Below are positions 1-8,580 of a stretch of 64,000 bases of DNA, piece after piece (position 1 is the first letter of the stretch; each line of letters opens with the position of its first letter). Origin of the DNA: Streptomyces sp. NRRL S-31 (GTDB lineage Bacteria; Actinomycetota; Actinomycetes; Streptomycetales; Streptomycetaceae). The position numbers were made by a program, and so were the translations under genes. Where the stretch lies: positions 40,042 to 104,041 of the forward strand of contig NZ_JOCB01000021.1 of the NCBI RefSeq assembly GCF_000718775.1. Reading direction: 5' to 3'. The notes below the pieces were generated by a model that was not told the origin of the DNA, searched no databases, and worked only from the letters and a program-made list of their open reading frames with translations.

Positions 1-53
1 TCGCCGAGGCCGTGCGGCTGGTGGAGGAGGCACGGCAGCGGGCTGGGGTCTGA
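1..53 (+). CDS. C-terminal end of an unidentified protein (partial)
   Basis: A reading frame open from the left edge ends at a TGA at 51-53. Its 16 visible residues, ending in VEEARQRAGV, look like an amphipathic helix. Codon third positions are G/C-rich as in real genes here. It converges on the next gene, whose stop lies about 20 bases away. There is too little sequence to name it. Confidence 0.55.
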   Translation, partial: AEAVRLVEEARQRAGV

Positions 54-74
54 GGGCCGTTGACCGCCGGTGCC

Positions 75-866
75 TCAGACGGACGCGATGACCCTGTCCG
101 CGAGGACGAAGACCGTCTCCTCGCCGTACGCGAACGTCAGGGTGTACGCGCCGGAGATGCCCGAGCCGCCCAGGAGGTACGGCGACTCGCCCGACTCCAG
201 GGCCGTGGCCAGGCGCTCCGCCGTCTCGCGGTGGCCCGGGGTCATACAGAGGGTGGTGCCGTCGGCGAAGACGTAGACGTCGAGCGTGCCCAGCGGACCG
301 GGACGGACGTCGGCGAGCCCGATGCGCCCGGCGGCCAGCTCCTCCAGCGCCGTCACCGTGCGCTCGTGGTCGTTGCCGGCCGGGAACTGCACCGGGACGA
401 AGTCGGGGTGCGAGGGGTGCCGGCGGCGGGCGGCGGCCAGCTCCGGGGACTCCCCGGCGAACTCGTCGGCGTCGGCGGTCGGCTCGGACACCGGCTCCAG
501 CGGCTCAAGACCGGTGAAGTCCGCCTGCCGGGGCAGGAACAGATCGGCCTCGGGCAGACCGAACAGCGACGGCGCGTCGGAGGCGTCCCGTGCCTCCTGG
601 GCCGCCCAGAAGGCACGCGCCTCGGCCAGCTCGCGCTCCCGCTCCTCGGCGAGCGCCTCGGCCACGGCCGCGCGTATCTCGTCGGCGTCGGCCGCGGCAC
701 GGGCGTGCGGCAGCGGGGCGCGCGTGCCGGCCGCCCCGTCCTCGGCGAGCTGCCGCTGGAGCTCGGTGAGCTGGCGGCGCAGCTTCAGGACGGTGCGCAG
801 AACGGCGACGCCCACGGCACCCGTGGCGGCCGTGGTGAGCAGCAAGGCGATCGGCATGGCGCTCAC
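75..866 (-). CDS. Membrane-anchored protein of unknown function, 263 aa
   Basis: I do not recognise a family. The protein starts with a hydrophobic segment (about residues 4-22), followed by a basic and heptad-like stretch (LKLRRQLTELQRQL), then an Ala/Glu-rich helical region and a more structured C-terminal half from about residue 150. This suggests one N-terminal membrane anchor with a cytoplasmic coiled coil and a globular tail. The GTG at 866 was chosen because CAGGAG lies seven bases upstream; an ATG three codons later is the alternative. It is a single gene with its own promoter-like sequence upstream. No catalytic motif is visible. Confidence 0.75.
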   Translation of the reverse strand: MSAMPIALLLTTAATGAVGVAVLRTVLKLRRQLTELQRQLAEDGAAGTRAPLPHARAAADADEIRAAVAEALAEERERELAEARAFWAAQEARDASDAPSLFGLPEADLFLPRQADFTGLEPLEPVSEPTADADEFAGESPELAAARRRHPSHPDFVPVQFPAGNDHERTVTALEELAAGRIGLADVRPGPLGTLDVYVFADGTTLCMTPGHRETAERLATALESGESPYLLGGSGISGAYTLTFAYGEETVFVLADRVIASV

Positions 867-899
867 TGACAGACTCCTGGTTCGCAGTCGACCCCCGAC

Positions 900-928
900 T
901 TCCTACATCAGCTTGAAGGGTGGACTAA
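900..928 (-). promoter_or_regulatory. Candidate promoter of the 263-aa membrane protein gene
   Basis: On the minus strand TTAGTC (923-928) is followed after 17 bases by TAGGAA (900-905), about 34 bases before the GTG start. The spacing is ideal, but the -35 match is only moderate. Confidence 0.35.
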
Positions 929-1127
929 CCAGCTGTCAGTGCGTAACGTCACGAAACGGACAGTTCTTCAGGCTCGTGGTGGTGTCGTGCGCCGTGCCGA
1001 CCCGTGTTGACCTGCGCGGATGTTCAGAGCAGGCGAGATAGGTCACATCATGGGCGAGATTGGGTCACGGAAAGACCCGGAACCTCGTTCCTCCCCGGTT
1101 CCGGGCCGTTCCGCGACCTGCCGTGCG

Positions 1128-1181
1128 GGGTCCGCTACGGACGGTGGGTCCGCCGCGGACGTCGGGTCCGCCGCGGGCGGT
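1128..1181. repeat. 18-bp tandem repeat of self-complementary units (3 copies)
   Basis: Three 18-base units (1128-1145, 1146-1163, 1164-1181) each begin GGGTCCGC. The first two contain palindromes (TCCGCTACGGA-like and GTCCGCCGCGGAC). They lie immediately after the thiolase stop codon on the minus strand, so they may act as stacked terminator hairpins or protect the 3' end. Confidence 0.6.
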
Positions 1182-1184
1182 GGG

Positions 1185-2405
1185 TCAGCTGAGGCGCTCG
1201 ATCACCATCGCCATGCCCTGGCCGCCGCCGACGCACATCGTCTCCAGGCCGAACTGCTTGTCGTGCCACTGGAGCGAGTTGATCAGCGTGCCGGTGATCC
1301 GGGCGCCCGTCATGCCGAAGGGGTGGCCGACGGCGATGGCGCCGCCGTTGACGTTCAGCTTGTCCAGGTCGATGCCCAGCTCGCGGTAGGAGGGGATCAC
1401 CTGGGCGGCGAAGGCCTCGTTGATCTCGACCAGGTCGATGTCGTCGATGGTCAGCCCCGCCCGCCGCAGCGCCTGCTTGCTCGCCTCGACCGGGCCGAGG
1501 CCCATGATCTCGGGCGAGAGGCCGGAAACGCCGGTGGACACGATCCGGGCCAGCGGGGTCAGCCCCAGCTCGCGGGCCTTGGTGTCCGACATGATGACGA
1601 GCGCGGCGGCGCCGTCGTTCAGCGGGCAGCAGTTGCCGGCGGTGACCAGGCCGTCCGGGCGGAAGACGGGCTTCAGACCGGCCACGCCCTCCATCGTGAC
1701 GCCGGCGCGCGGGCCGTCGTCCGCGCTGACCACGGTGCCGTCGGGGAGGGTCACCGGGGTGATCTCCCGCTCCCAGAAACCGTTCTTGATGGCCTGCTCG
1801 GCGAGGTTCTGCGAGCGGACGCCGAACTCGTCCATCTCCTGGCGGGTGATGCCCTTGGCGCGCGCCAGGTTCTCGGCGGTCTGGCCCATCGCGATGTACG
1901 GGTCGGGCAGCAGGCCGTCCTCGCGCGGGTCGTGCCAGGTCGTGCCCTCCTGCTTGGCGACGGCCTCGGTGCGGGCCTCGGCCTCGGCGAACAGCGGGTT
2001 GTGGGTGCCCGGCATACCGTCGGAGCTGCCCTTGGCGTAGCGGGAGACCGTCTCGACACCGGCCGAGATGAAGACGTCGCCCTCGCCCGCCTTGATGGCG
2101 TGCAGCGCCATCCGGGAGGTCTGGAGGGAGGAGGAGCAGTAGCGGGTGATCGTGCAGCCCGGCAGGTGGTCCATGCCCATCTGCACGGCGACGATCCGGC
2201 CGAGGTTGTGGCCCTGCTCGCCGCCCGGGAGGCCGCAGCCGAGCATCAGGTCGTCGATGTCCCGGGGGTCCAGCTCGGGCACCTTGGCGAGCGCCGCCTG
2301 GATGATCGTGGCGGTCAGGTCGTCGGGGCGCAGGTCCTTCAGGGAGCCCTTGTTCGCGCGGCCGATGGGGGAGCGGGCGGTCGAGACGATGACGGCTTCG
2401 GGCAT
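1185..2405 (-). CDS. Acetyl-CoA C-acyltransferase (thiolase), 406 aa
   Basis: Thiolases cleave 3-ketoacyl-CoA with CoA in beta-oxidation, or condense two acyl-CoAs. The N-terminus [15 protein letters not shown], the nucleophilic cysteine in [10 protein letters not shown] (about residue 90), the NEAFAAQV motif, the [10 protein letters not shown] motif and the C-terminal CVGGGQG carrying the second active cysteine are all present. The length is normal for the family. The start at 2405 was chosen by alignment with the family N-terminus and GGAG five bases upstream; the frame is open further but does not look like thiolase there. The gene is monocistronic and an operator-like inverted repeat lies about 100 bases upstream. 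The substrate class cannot be told from sequence. Confidence 0.95.
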   Translation of the reverse strand: MPEAVIVSTARSPIGRANKGSLKDLRPDDLTATIIQAALAKVPELDPRDIDDLMLGCGLPGGEQGHNLGRIVAVQMGMDHLPGCTITRYCSSSLQTSRMALHAIKAGEGDVFISAGVETVSRYAKGSSDGMPGTHNPLFAEAEARTEAVAKQEGTTWHDPREDGLLPDPYIAMGQTAENLARAKGITRQEMDEFGVRSQNLAEQAIKNGFWEREITPVTLPDGTVVSADDGPRAGVTMEGVAGLKPVFRPDGLVTAGNCCPLNDGAAALVIMSDTKARELGLTPLARIVSTGVSGLSPEIMGLGPVEASKQALRRAGLTIDDIDLVEINEAFAAQVIPSYRELGIDLDKLNVNGGAIAVGHPFGMTGARITGTLINSLQWHDKQFGLETMCVGGGQGMAMVIERLS

Positions 2406-2506
2406 CACGGCTCCAGTGGAAGGAGGTTGGGCAGGGCCGGTTGGGAAGTTACCCGTACGTATGGTCCAGGTCACCGGTGTCGCGGTGTGACGCTGACCGC
2501 AATTGT

Positions 2507-2522
2507 CTAAGCGCTTGCTTGG
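2507..2522. promoter_or_regulatory. Operator-like inverted repeat upstream of the thiolase
   Basis: The sequence CTAAGCGCTTGCTTGG contains AAGC-N4-GCTT (2509-2520) with one more paired base outside. It resembles the palindromes bound by TetR-family regulators of fatty-acid genes in actinobacteria. The match is by eye. No regulator gene adjoins it. Confidence 0.4.
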
Positions 2523-2546
2523 CTTCCGGGGGCGGGCGGCGGCCGG

Positions 2547-3566
2547 TCACAGCGACGGGGCCGCCGGCTCGGCCTCCGGCACCCGGCGCCGGCGCCGCCG
2601 CTTGAGCAGCGCCCATGGCCCGCGCGGACCGGCGGGCATCGCCGCCGCCACCTCCGTACCCGCCTCCGACACCGCCTCGGCCGCGGCCCGGGCGACCGGC
2701 AGGAAGCCCTCGCGGCGCGACTCGTCCGGCCGGTCCTCCTCGGCCGGCCACAGACCCAGCGCCGCGCACACCGTCGGCAGCACCGCCATCGCCGCCGTCG
2801 CGTAGCCCTCGGCCGACGGGTGGTAGTTGTCCGGCCCGAACAGCTCGCGCGGGTTCGCCTCGAACTCGGGGCCGAGCAGGTCGCCCAGCGACACCGTGCG
2901 CCCGCCCTGTTCCACCGCGCCGATCGTCTGGGCCGCCGCGAGCTGCCGGGACGCCCGCCGGGCCAGCCACCGCAGCGGCTGCTGCACCGGCTCGATCGTG
3001 CCGAGGTCGGGACAGGTGCCGACCACCACCTCGGCCCCGGCCGTGCGCAGCCGCCGTACCGCCGCCGACAGGTGCCGCACCGAGCGGGTCGGCGGCATCC
3101 GGTGGGTCACGTCGTTGGCGCCGACCATGATCACGCAGATGTCCGGGACGGGCGCGGGCGACGACAGCACCAGGGCCACCTGGCGGTCGAGGTCGTCCGA
3201 CTGGGCCCCCGGCAGCGCCACGTTCCGCAGCTCCACCGGGTGCTCCGCCACCGCCGCCAGCCCCGAGGCCAGCAGCGCGCCCGGGGTCTGGCCCGCCCGG
3301 TGCACCCCCTGCCCCGCCGCCGTGGAGTCCCCGAGCATGGTCAGGCGCAGCGGCGGCTCGCCCGGGACGCCGTACGCATGGCCGTACACGCCGTCGGCCG
3401 TCGGCACCCTCCCGCCGCCGCCGTTGCCCACATGGCGCCGCGCCAGCCGGACCTCCGCCAGCACCAGACCGACCACGGCCGCGCCGATCAGCCCGGCCCC
3501 GCCGCCGCCGTACGCCGCCCCGGCCGCGATGCGCCGGGCCACCCGCGCCCTCGACATGCTCGTCAT
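2547..3566 (-). CDS. SGNH/GDSL-family hydrolase, 339 aa
   Basis: This is a serine esterase or lipase of the SGNH fold. Block I is GDSTAAG with the nucleophilic serine, block III is VGANDVTH, and block V is DNYHPSAEGY with the catalytic Asp-His pair. The N-terminus has a hydrophobic segment (about residues 13-36) after an Arg-rich start, so it is probably exported or membrane-tethered. The C-terminal ~60 residues are rich in Ala, Arg and Pro and look disordered. The start at 3566 follows a GAGGAGG 12 bases upstream; an ATG three codons later is possible. The substrate is unknown. It reads away from the divergent cystathionine beta-synthase gene. Confidence 0.85.
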   Translation of the reverse strand: MTSMSRARVARRIAAGAAYGGGGAGLIGAAVVGLVLAEVRLARRHVGNGGGGRVPTADGVYGHAYGVPGEPPLRLTMLGDSTAAGQGVHRAGQTPGALLASGLAAVAEHPVELRNVALPGAQSDDLDRQVALVLSSPAPVPDICVIMVGANDVTHRMPPTRSVRHLSAAVRRLRTAGAEVVVGTCPDLGTIEPVQQPLRWLARRASRQLAAAQTIGAVEQGGRTVSLGDLLGPEFEANPRELFGPDNYHPSAEGYATAAMAVLPTVCAALGLWPAEEDRPDESRREGFLPVARAAAEAVSEAGTEVAAAMPAGPRGPWALLKRRRRRRVPEAEPAAPSL

Positions 3567-3726
3567 GCGTCGCCGCCACCTCCTCGTAGCCGTACACCCA
3601 CTCCTTGCCCCGTACGGGCCGTGCGCCAATCTCAGCGGAGAGTGAACGACGCCGTCCCCCGCACGGCTGGCCTTAGGCTGGCGACACCACTACGAACACA
3701 TCTTTTTGCGGCGACCGGAGACAACG

Positions 3727-5118
3727 GTGCAATATCACGACTCGATGATCAGCCTCGTCGGCAACACCCCGCTGGTGCGGCTCAACAGCGTGACCAAGGG
3801 CATCCAGGCGACCGTCCTGGCCAAGGTGGAGTACTTCAACCCGGGCGGTTCCGTGAAGGACCGCATCGCCCTGCGCATGATCGAGGCGGCCGAGCGCAGC
3901 GGGGAGCTGAAGCCCGGGGGCACGATCGTCGAGCCGACCAGTGGCAACACCGGCGTGGGTCTTGCCATCGTGGCCCAGCAGAAGGGCTACAAGTGCATCT
4001 TCGTCTGCCCCGACAAGGTGAGCACCGACAAGATCAACGTGCTGCGCGCGTACGGCGCCGAGGTCGTCGTCTGCCCGACCGCCGTGGACCCCGAGCACCC
4101 GGACTCCTATTACAACGTCTCCGACCGGCTCGTCCGTGAGACCCCGGGCGCCTGGAAGCCCGACCAGTACTCCAACCCCAACAACCCGCTCTCGCACTAT
4201 CACTCGACCGGTCCCGAGCTGTGGGAGCAGACCGAGGGGAAGATCACCCACTTCGTGGCGGGCGTGGGCACCGGCGGCACCATCTCCGGCACCGGCCGCT
4301 ATCTGAAGGAGGCCAGCCAGGGCGCGGTCAAGGTGGTCGGCGCCGACCCCGAGGGCTCGGTGTACTCCGGCGGTTCCGGGCGGCCGTACCTGGTCGAGGG
4401 CGTCGGTGAGGACTTCTGGCCGACCGCCTACGACCGCACCGTCGCGGACGAGATCGTCGCCGTGTCCGACAAGGACTCCTTCCAGATGACCCGCCGGCTG
4501 GCCAAGGAGGAGGGCCTGCTGGTGGGCGGCTCCTGCGGCATGGCCGTCGTGGCCGCGCTGGAGGTCGCCGGGCGGCTCGGCCCGGACGACGTCGTGGTGG
4601 TGCTGCTCCCGGACAGCGGGCGCGGCTACCTGTCGAAGATCTTCAACGACGAGTGGATGGCCGACTACGGCTTCCTGGAGGACGAGGGCCCGAGCGCCCG
4701 CGTCGGCGACGTGCTGAACGACAAGGTGGCCGGCTCCATCCCGTCCCTGGTGCACATGCACCCGGAGGAGACCGTCGGCCAGGCCATCGAGGTGCTGCGC
4801 GAGTACGGCGTCTCGCAGATGCCCGTCGTCAAGCCCGGCGCCGGTCACCCTGACGTGATGGCCGCCGAGGTCGTCGGCTCCGTGGTGGAGCGCGAGCTGC
4901 TCGACGCCCTGTTCAGCAAGCGCGCCTCGCTGGAGGACCCGCTGGAGAAGCACATGTGCTCCCCGCTGCCCCAGGTCGGCTCCGGCGAGCCGGTCGGCGA
5001 CCTGATGCAGGTGCTCGGCACGGCGGACGCGGCGATCGTGCTGGTCGAGGGCAAGCCGACCGGTGTGGTCAGCCGGCAGGACCTGCTCGCCTTCCTGGCC
5101 AAGGGCGGCGCCAAGTAG
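3727..5118 (+). CDS. cbs: Cystathionine beta-synthase, 463 aa
   Basis: This PLP enzyme condenses serine with homocysteine to give cystathionine, or makes cysteine from O-acetylserine in related members. The PLP lysine lies in GGSVKDRI (Lys44), the phosphate-contacting loop is TSGNTG (71-76), and GTGGTISG follows near residue 180. After about residue 340 there are two CBS domains, the second ending GKPTGVVSRQDLLAFL. No haem-binding N-terminal domain is present, as usual in bacteria. The GTG at 3727 has GGAG six bases upstream, so I prefer it over the in-frame TTG at 3706. With ahcY at the right edge and cysteine dioxygenase near 50 kb, the window holds several sulfur-amino-acid genes. Confidence 0.93.
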   Translation: MQYHDSMISLVGNTPLVRLNSVTKGIQATVLAKVEYFNPGGSVKDRIALRMIEAAERSGELKPGGTIVEPTSGNTGVGLAIVAQQKGYKCIFVCPDKVSTDKINVLRAYGAEVVVCPTAVDPEHPDSYYNVSDRLVRETPGAWKPDQYSNPNNPLSHYHSTGPELWEQTEGKITHFVAGVGTGGTISGTGRYLKEASQGAVKVVGADPEGSVYSGGSGRPYLVEGVGEDFWPTAYDRTVADEIVAVSDKDSFQMTRRLAKEEGLLVGGSCGMAVVAALEVAGRLGPDDVVVVLLPDSGRGYLSKIFNDEWMADYGFLEDEGPSARVGDVLNDKVAGSIPSLVHMHPEETVGQAIEVLREYGVSQMPVVKPGAGHPDVMAAEVVGSVVERELLDALFSKRASLEDPLEKHMCSPLPQVGSGEPVGDLMQVLGTADAAIVLVEGKPTGVVSRQDLLAFLAKGGAK

Positions 5119-5480
5119 CGGACGGCCGGCGGGAGACGGCCGGCCGGCGGACCGCCCGGGACCGCGGCGGACCCGGCGTGGGCACGGGCGCGCGGCGGGC
5201 GCGGGGCGGGGGTTCGCGGAAGTGGTACGAGCGTGTCATGTGCGCGCAGCACCCGCTTAACACGGGTCCGGCACATTGGTGGATGTCGGCGGGCGGGAGC
5301 GGCTCCCCGCCCGAACCGGCGCCGAACGGCGCCAAGGACCTCCGGAGCGGCTCCCGGACCTCCATGGACGCCATGGACGCGCAAGCCCGGCCCTGACCCG
5401 GCCCGCGTCCCTCGCGGGGACCGCCGTCGTCCCGCCCCCCGGCAACGGGGGTGCGGCGGTCCCCGCGACAACCTCTTTCC
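5119..5480. other. Gene-free stretch after cystathionine beta-synthase
   Basis: No frame here has convincing start, ribosome site and codon bias. The stretch leads into the 17-bp minisatellite at 5481. Nothing else is identified. Confidence 0.4.
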
Positions 5481-5570
5481 CGGCCTTCCGGCGTTCTCGG
5501 CCTTCCGGCGTTCTCGGCCTTCCGGCGTTCTCGGCCTTCCGGCCTTCTCGGCCTTCCGGCCTTCCGGCCT
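5481..5570. repeat. 17-bp tandem repeat (minisatellite), about five units
   Basis: Four 17-base units CGGCCTTCCGGCGTTCT (5481-5497, 5498-5514, 5515-5531, then 5532-5548 with one change) are followed by shorter CTTCCGG echoes up to about 5570. The first three copies are identical. It lies between the convergent cystathionine beta-synthase and small membrane-protein genes. 17 is not a multiple of three, so it is unlikely to be coding. Confidence 0.85.
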
Positions 5571-5600
5571 CCCGTTTCCGGGTGGGGCGGCGCCGGGCGG

Positions 5601-6065
5601 TCAGTCGTCGTTTCGGGAGGTGGCCGGGGCGCGGCGGGTGGGGAGGAGGCCGGGGTCGAGCCGGACGGCCTGCACCGCGTTGACGCCGACGATGCCGATC
5701 CAGGTGACCACCATCCCCGGCAGCCCGGCGAGGGCGCCGGCGATCGCGGACAGCGGGATCGACAGGACCAGGGTGATCAGGGCGAAGCCGTGGCGCTCGG
5801 CCCAGGAGTCGGCCTTCGGGCGCCGGGCCCCGCGGGCCTCGGCCGTCCTCCGCTCGGCCAGGTGCCGGCGCACCCGGCGGTCCACCGTCTCGCCGATCCG
5901 CCGCTCGACCTTCTCCAGGAAGGAGTCCACCAGCGCGGAGTCGTAGTCGTCGCCCAGATCCCGGCGGGCCCGCACGGTCGCGTCGAGCTCCTTGCCGAGG
6001 TCGGGGTCCGTCCTGAGGCCGGGGTCCTCCCGGGGGCCGGCGTCGCGCGGATCGAGTCTGTCCAT
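5601..6065 (-). CDS. Small membrane protein of unknown function, 154 aa
   Basis: The N-terminal ~75 residues are charged and helical (ERRIGETVDRRVRRHLAERR). They are followed by one or two hydrophobic segments (about residues 95-135, FALITLVLSIPLSAIAGALA and WIGIVGVNAV) and a short Arg-rich tail. It follows the permease gene by ten bases on the same strand, so the two are probably cotranscribed. The start at 6065 (MDRLDP) keeps it clear of the permease stop. The role is unknown; an accessory to the permease is possible only by position. Confidence 0.7.
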   Translation of the reverse strand: MDRLDPRDAGPREDPGLRTDPDLGKELDATVRARRDLGDDYDSALVDSFLEKVERRIGETVDRRVRRHLAERRTAEARGARRPKADSWAERHGFALITLVLSIPLSAIAGALAGLPGMVVTWIGIVGVNAVQAVRLDPGLLPTRRAPATSRNDD

Positions 6066-6075
6066 ACCGGGCAGC

Positions 6076-7488
6076 CTAGGAAGCCGTCCGCTCCGCCGCA
6101 CTGGGGCTGGCCCCCGGGTCCGGGACCGGGGCGGCCACCGGGCCGCGGCGGGCGACCAGCAGGTACAGCGGCGCCGGCACGGCCAGGCCGACGAGCCAGG
6201 AGATGTCCGCGCCGCCCAGCGGGGCCACCAGCGGGCCGGTGTAGAAGCCCGTCGCGAGGAACGGCAGCTGGGCGAGGAGCCCGGCCGCGTACACGGCGAG
6301 GGCGTCCCAGCGCCAGGCGCCGTACCGGCCGTGCGGGTCGGCGAGGGCCGGGAGGTCGTACCGCTCCTTGGAGACCAGGTAGTAGTCGACCAGGTTGATC
6401 GCCGACCAGGGGGTGAAGAACGTCAGCAGGAACAGCAGGAAGTCCTTGAAGGACGACAGGAAGCTGTCCTTGCCCAGCAGGGCCACGGCGGTGCCGGCCA
6501 CCATGACCAGCGCGATGTACCCGGCCCGGCCCGCCCGGGACAACTGCCGCTGCCCGCGGAAGCCGCTCACGCTCGTCACCATCGACATGAAGCCGCCGTA
6601 GGTGTTGAGGACGTTGACGGTGAGCTTGCCGAGGGCGATGACGAAGTAGAAGAAGGACGCGGCCAGTCCGGTGCCGCCGAGGGCGACGACGTAGCCGACC
6701 TGGCTGTCCAGGAACTCCCCGCCCGCCGTGGCGGCGACCAGTACCCCGAAGGTCATCGACCACTGGCCGCCCAGCGCCGAGCCGGCCAGGGTCCACCCGA
6801 AGGTGGCCTTCGGGGACGTCGTCCGCGGCAGGTAGCGCGAGTAGTCCGCCACGTACGGGCCGAACGCCAGTTGCCAGGACGCCGACAGGGACACCGCCAG
6901 CAGGAACACCGGCAGCGAGAAGTGGGCGTCGTGCACCAGCGCGGAGACGTCGGCGCGGTCCAGCAGGCGTACGGCGAGGTAGACGAAGGCGAGTGCGCAC
7001 ACGGTGCTCGTGACCCGGCCGAGCGCGTGGATGACCCGGTAGCCGACGGTCGCCGTGACCGCCGTGACGGCGGCGAAGACGATGATCCCCGTGGTGTCGT
7101 CGGTGTGCGTCAGCTCGCCCACCGCCTGTCCGGCGAGCACGCTGCCGGACGCGAAGAAGCCGATGTACATGACCACCACCAGCAGCAGCGGTACGACCGC
7201 CCCGCGCACCCCGAACTGGGCCCGGGACTGGATCATCTGCGGCAGCCCGAGGCGCGGGCCCTGGGCGGAGTGCAGGGCCATCACCGCGCCGCCGAGCAGG
7301 TTGCCGAGCAGCAGGCCGGTCACCGACCACACCACGTCGCCGCCGAAGACGACCGCGAGGGCGCCCGTGACGACGGCCGTGATCTGGAGGTTCGCCCCGA
7401 GCCAGAGCGTGAACTGGCTGAAGGCCGTGCCGTGCCGTTCCTCGTCCGGGACGACGTCGATGGAGCGCAGTTCCACGAGCGGTGCCAT
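6076..7488 (-). CDS. NCS1-family purine/cytosine permease, 470 aa
   Basis: This is a multi-pass inner-membrane symporter of the nucleobase-cation-symport-1 family, which carries cytosine, purines, hydantoins or similar compounds. About 12 hydrophobic segments are visible. The family-typical N-terminal helix LWLGANLQI, the SRAQFGVRGA loop and the FTPWSAINLVDYY segment are present. The start at 7488 follows GGGGAGA four bases upstream. It is divergent from an RpiR-type regulator with a palindrome near its own 5' end, which suggests local regulation. The substrate cannot be assigned from sequence. Confidence 0.9.
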   Translation of the reverse strand: MAPLVELRSIDVVPDEERHGTAFSQFTLWLGANLQITAVVTGALAVVFGGDVVWSVTGLLLGNLLGGAVMALHSAQGPRLGLPQMIQSRAQFGVRGAVVPLLLVVVMYIGFFASGSVLAGQAVGELTHTDDTTGIIVFAAVTAVTATVGYRVIHALGRVTSTVCALAFVYLAVRLLDRADVSALVHDAHFSLPVFLLAVSLSASWQLAFGPYVADYSRYLPRTTSPKATFGWTLAGSALGGQWSMTFGVLVAATAGGEFLDSQVGYVVALGGTGLAASFFYFVIALGKLTVNVLNTYGGFMSMVTSVSGFRGQRQLSRAGRAGYIALVMVAGTAVALLGKDSFLSSFKDFLLFLLTFFTPWSAINLVDYYLVSKERYDLPALADPHGRYGAWRWDALAVYAAGLLAQLPFLATGFYTGPLVAPLGGADISWLVGLAVPAPLYLLVARRGPVAAPVPDPGASPSAAERTAS

Positions 7489-7508
7489 GCGGTCTCCCCA
7501 CGCTGGGC

Positions 7509-7524
7509 TGTATAACGGTATGCA
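7509..7524. promoter_or_regulatory. Imperfect 16-bp palindrome, candidate operator
   Basis: TGTATAACGGTATGCA matches its own reverse complement at 12 of 16 positions. It lies between the putative permease promoter and the permease start codon, in the divergent gap shared with the RpiR-type regulator, so it is a natural candidate for that regulator's site. Confidence 0.45.
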
Positions 7525-7531
7525 GCGACAC

Positions 7532-7560
7532 ACTGTCTGAATAGGGCTGGTGTTTGTCAA
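7532..7560 (-). promoter_or_regulatory. Candidate promoter for the NCS1 permease
   Basis: On the minus strand a perfect TTGACA (7555-7560) is followed after 17 bases by GACAGT (7532-7537), a weak -10. The predicted start near 7525 would place the 16-bp palindrome directly at the transcription start. Confidence 0.4.
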
Positions 7561-7616
7561 TGCCCCGGCGCTGTACTCTCCCGGGGCGTCGAGGAGATCT
7601 GGAGGGGGAGTACGTC

Positions 7617-8459
7617 ATGAGCGCGAGCGACAGCCCTGCCAACCGGTTGCAGGCGCTCTTCGAGGGGCACCGGCTCACGCCGACCCAGCGCCGCATCGCG
7701 CACAGCATGGTGCGCCGCGCCGCCGACGTGCCGTTCCTGTCCAGCGTGGAGCTGGCCGAACTGGCCGGGGTCAGCCAGCCGTCGGTGACCCGGTTCGCGG
7801 TCGCCCTCGGCTTCGACGGCTACCCCGCCCTGCGCAAGCACCTGCGCGAGGTCGTCCCGGCCGAACCGGCCGCCGGGGCCGGTGCCTACAACGAGTACCA
7901 GCAGGCCGTCGAGGCCGAGATCGAGAACCTGCGGCACCTCGCCGAACTGCTCGCCGACCCGCTCCCGGTGCGGAAGGCCGGCCGTGTCCTCGCCGCCTCC
8001 CGCCCGCTGCCGGTGCTCGGACTGCGCGCCGCCGCCTCGCAGGCGTACGGCTTCGCCTACTTCGCCGCCAAGGTCCACCCGGACGTCCGGCTGCTGCACG
8101 AGGGCGGCACGATGATCCAGGACCGGATCGACGCCGCCGTCCGGGCCGGCGCCACCGCCCTGCTCTGCTTCGCGCTGCCCCGGCACCCCCGCGAGGTCGT
8201 CGACACCCTCGCCTACGCGAGGGACGCGGGCCTGACCGTGGTCACGGTCGCCGACTCGGCGTTCGCGCCGGTCGCCAAGTACTCCGACCTGCTGCTGCCC
8301 GCCGCCGTCGGCACCGGGCTCGCCTTCGACACCGCGTGCGCGCCGATGCTGCTCGGCCGGGTGCTGCTGGAGGCGCTCTGCGACGACCTGCCGGACGCCC
8401 AGGCCCGGCTGGAGGAGTTCGACACGCGGGCGGCGGCCCGGGGCCTGTTCGCCGAATGA
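7617..8459 (+). CDS. MurR/RpiR-family transcriptional regulator, 280 aa
   Basis: The N-terminal ~75 residues form the RpiR helix-turn-helix (LTPTQRRIAHSMV ... VELAELAGVSQPSVTRFAVALGF). Residues about 120-270 form a SIS sugar-phosphate-binding domain (VLAASRPLPVLGLRAAASQAYG). Such proteins usually sense a phosphorylated sugar and act on neighbouring genes. The start at 7617 follows GGAGGGGGAG. It is divergent from the NCS1 permease, its probable target. The pairing of a sugar-phosphate sensor with a nucleobase-type permease is slightly unexpected and leaves the ligand open. Confidence 0.92.
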   Translation: MSASDSPANRLQALFEGHRLTPTQRRIAHSMVRRAADVPFLSSVELAELAGVSQPSVTRFAVALGFDGYPALRKHLREVVPAEPAAGAGAYNEYQQAVEAEIENLRHLAELLADPLPVRKAGRVLAASRPLPVLGLRAAASQAYGFAYFAAKVHPDVRLLHEGGTMIQDRIDAAVRAGATALLCFALPRHPREVVDTLAYARDAGLTVVTVADSAFAPVAKYSDLLLPAAVGTGLAFDTACAPMLLGRVLLEALCDDLPDAQARLEEFDTRAAARGLFAE

Positions 8460-8580
8460 CCCCGCCGTGACCCTTCCGCGCCCCCTTCCGGGCGCGTTCT
8501 CTCAGACTCGTCTCACGTTCTGCCGTTAGCTTCTCCGGGAGACACAGGCGCATTGCGGACACGTGACACGGGAGGCCGAC

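Larger units (their letters stand above)
867..1184. other. Intergenic region with promoter and terminator-like repeats
   Basis: This gap separates the start of the membrane-anchored gene from the thiolase stop. It holds a candidate promoter for the left gene and a short tandem repeat next to the thiolase stop, both listed separately. No convincing coding frame is seen in it. Confidence 0.5.

Noticed and set aside
7538..7544. A TGAATAG identical to one arm of the hut inverted repeat, near the RpiR gene
   Set aside because: Only one half site is present and the partner arm is missing, so a shared regulator with hut is not supported.
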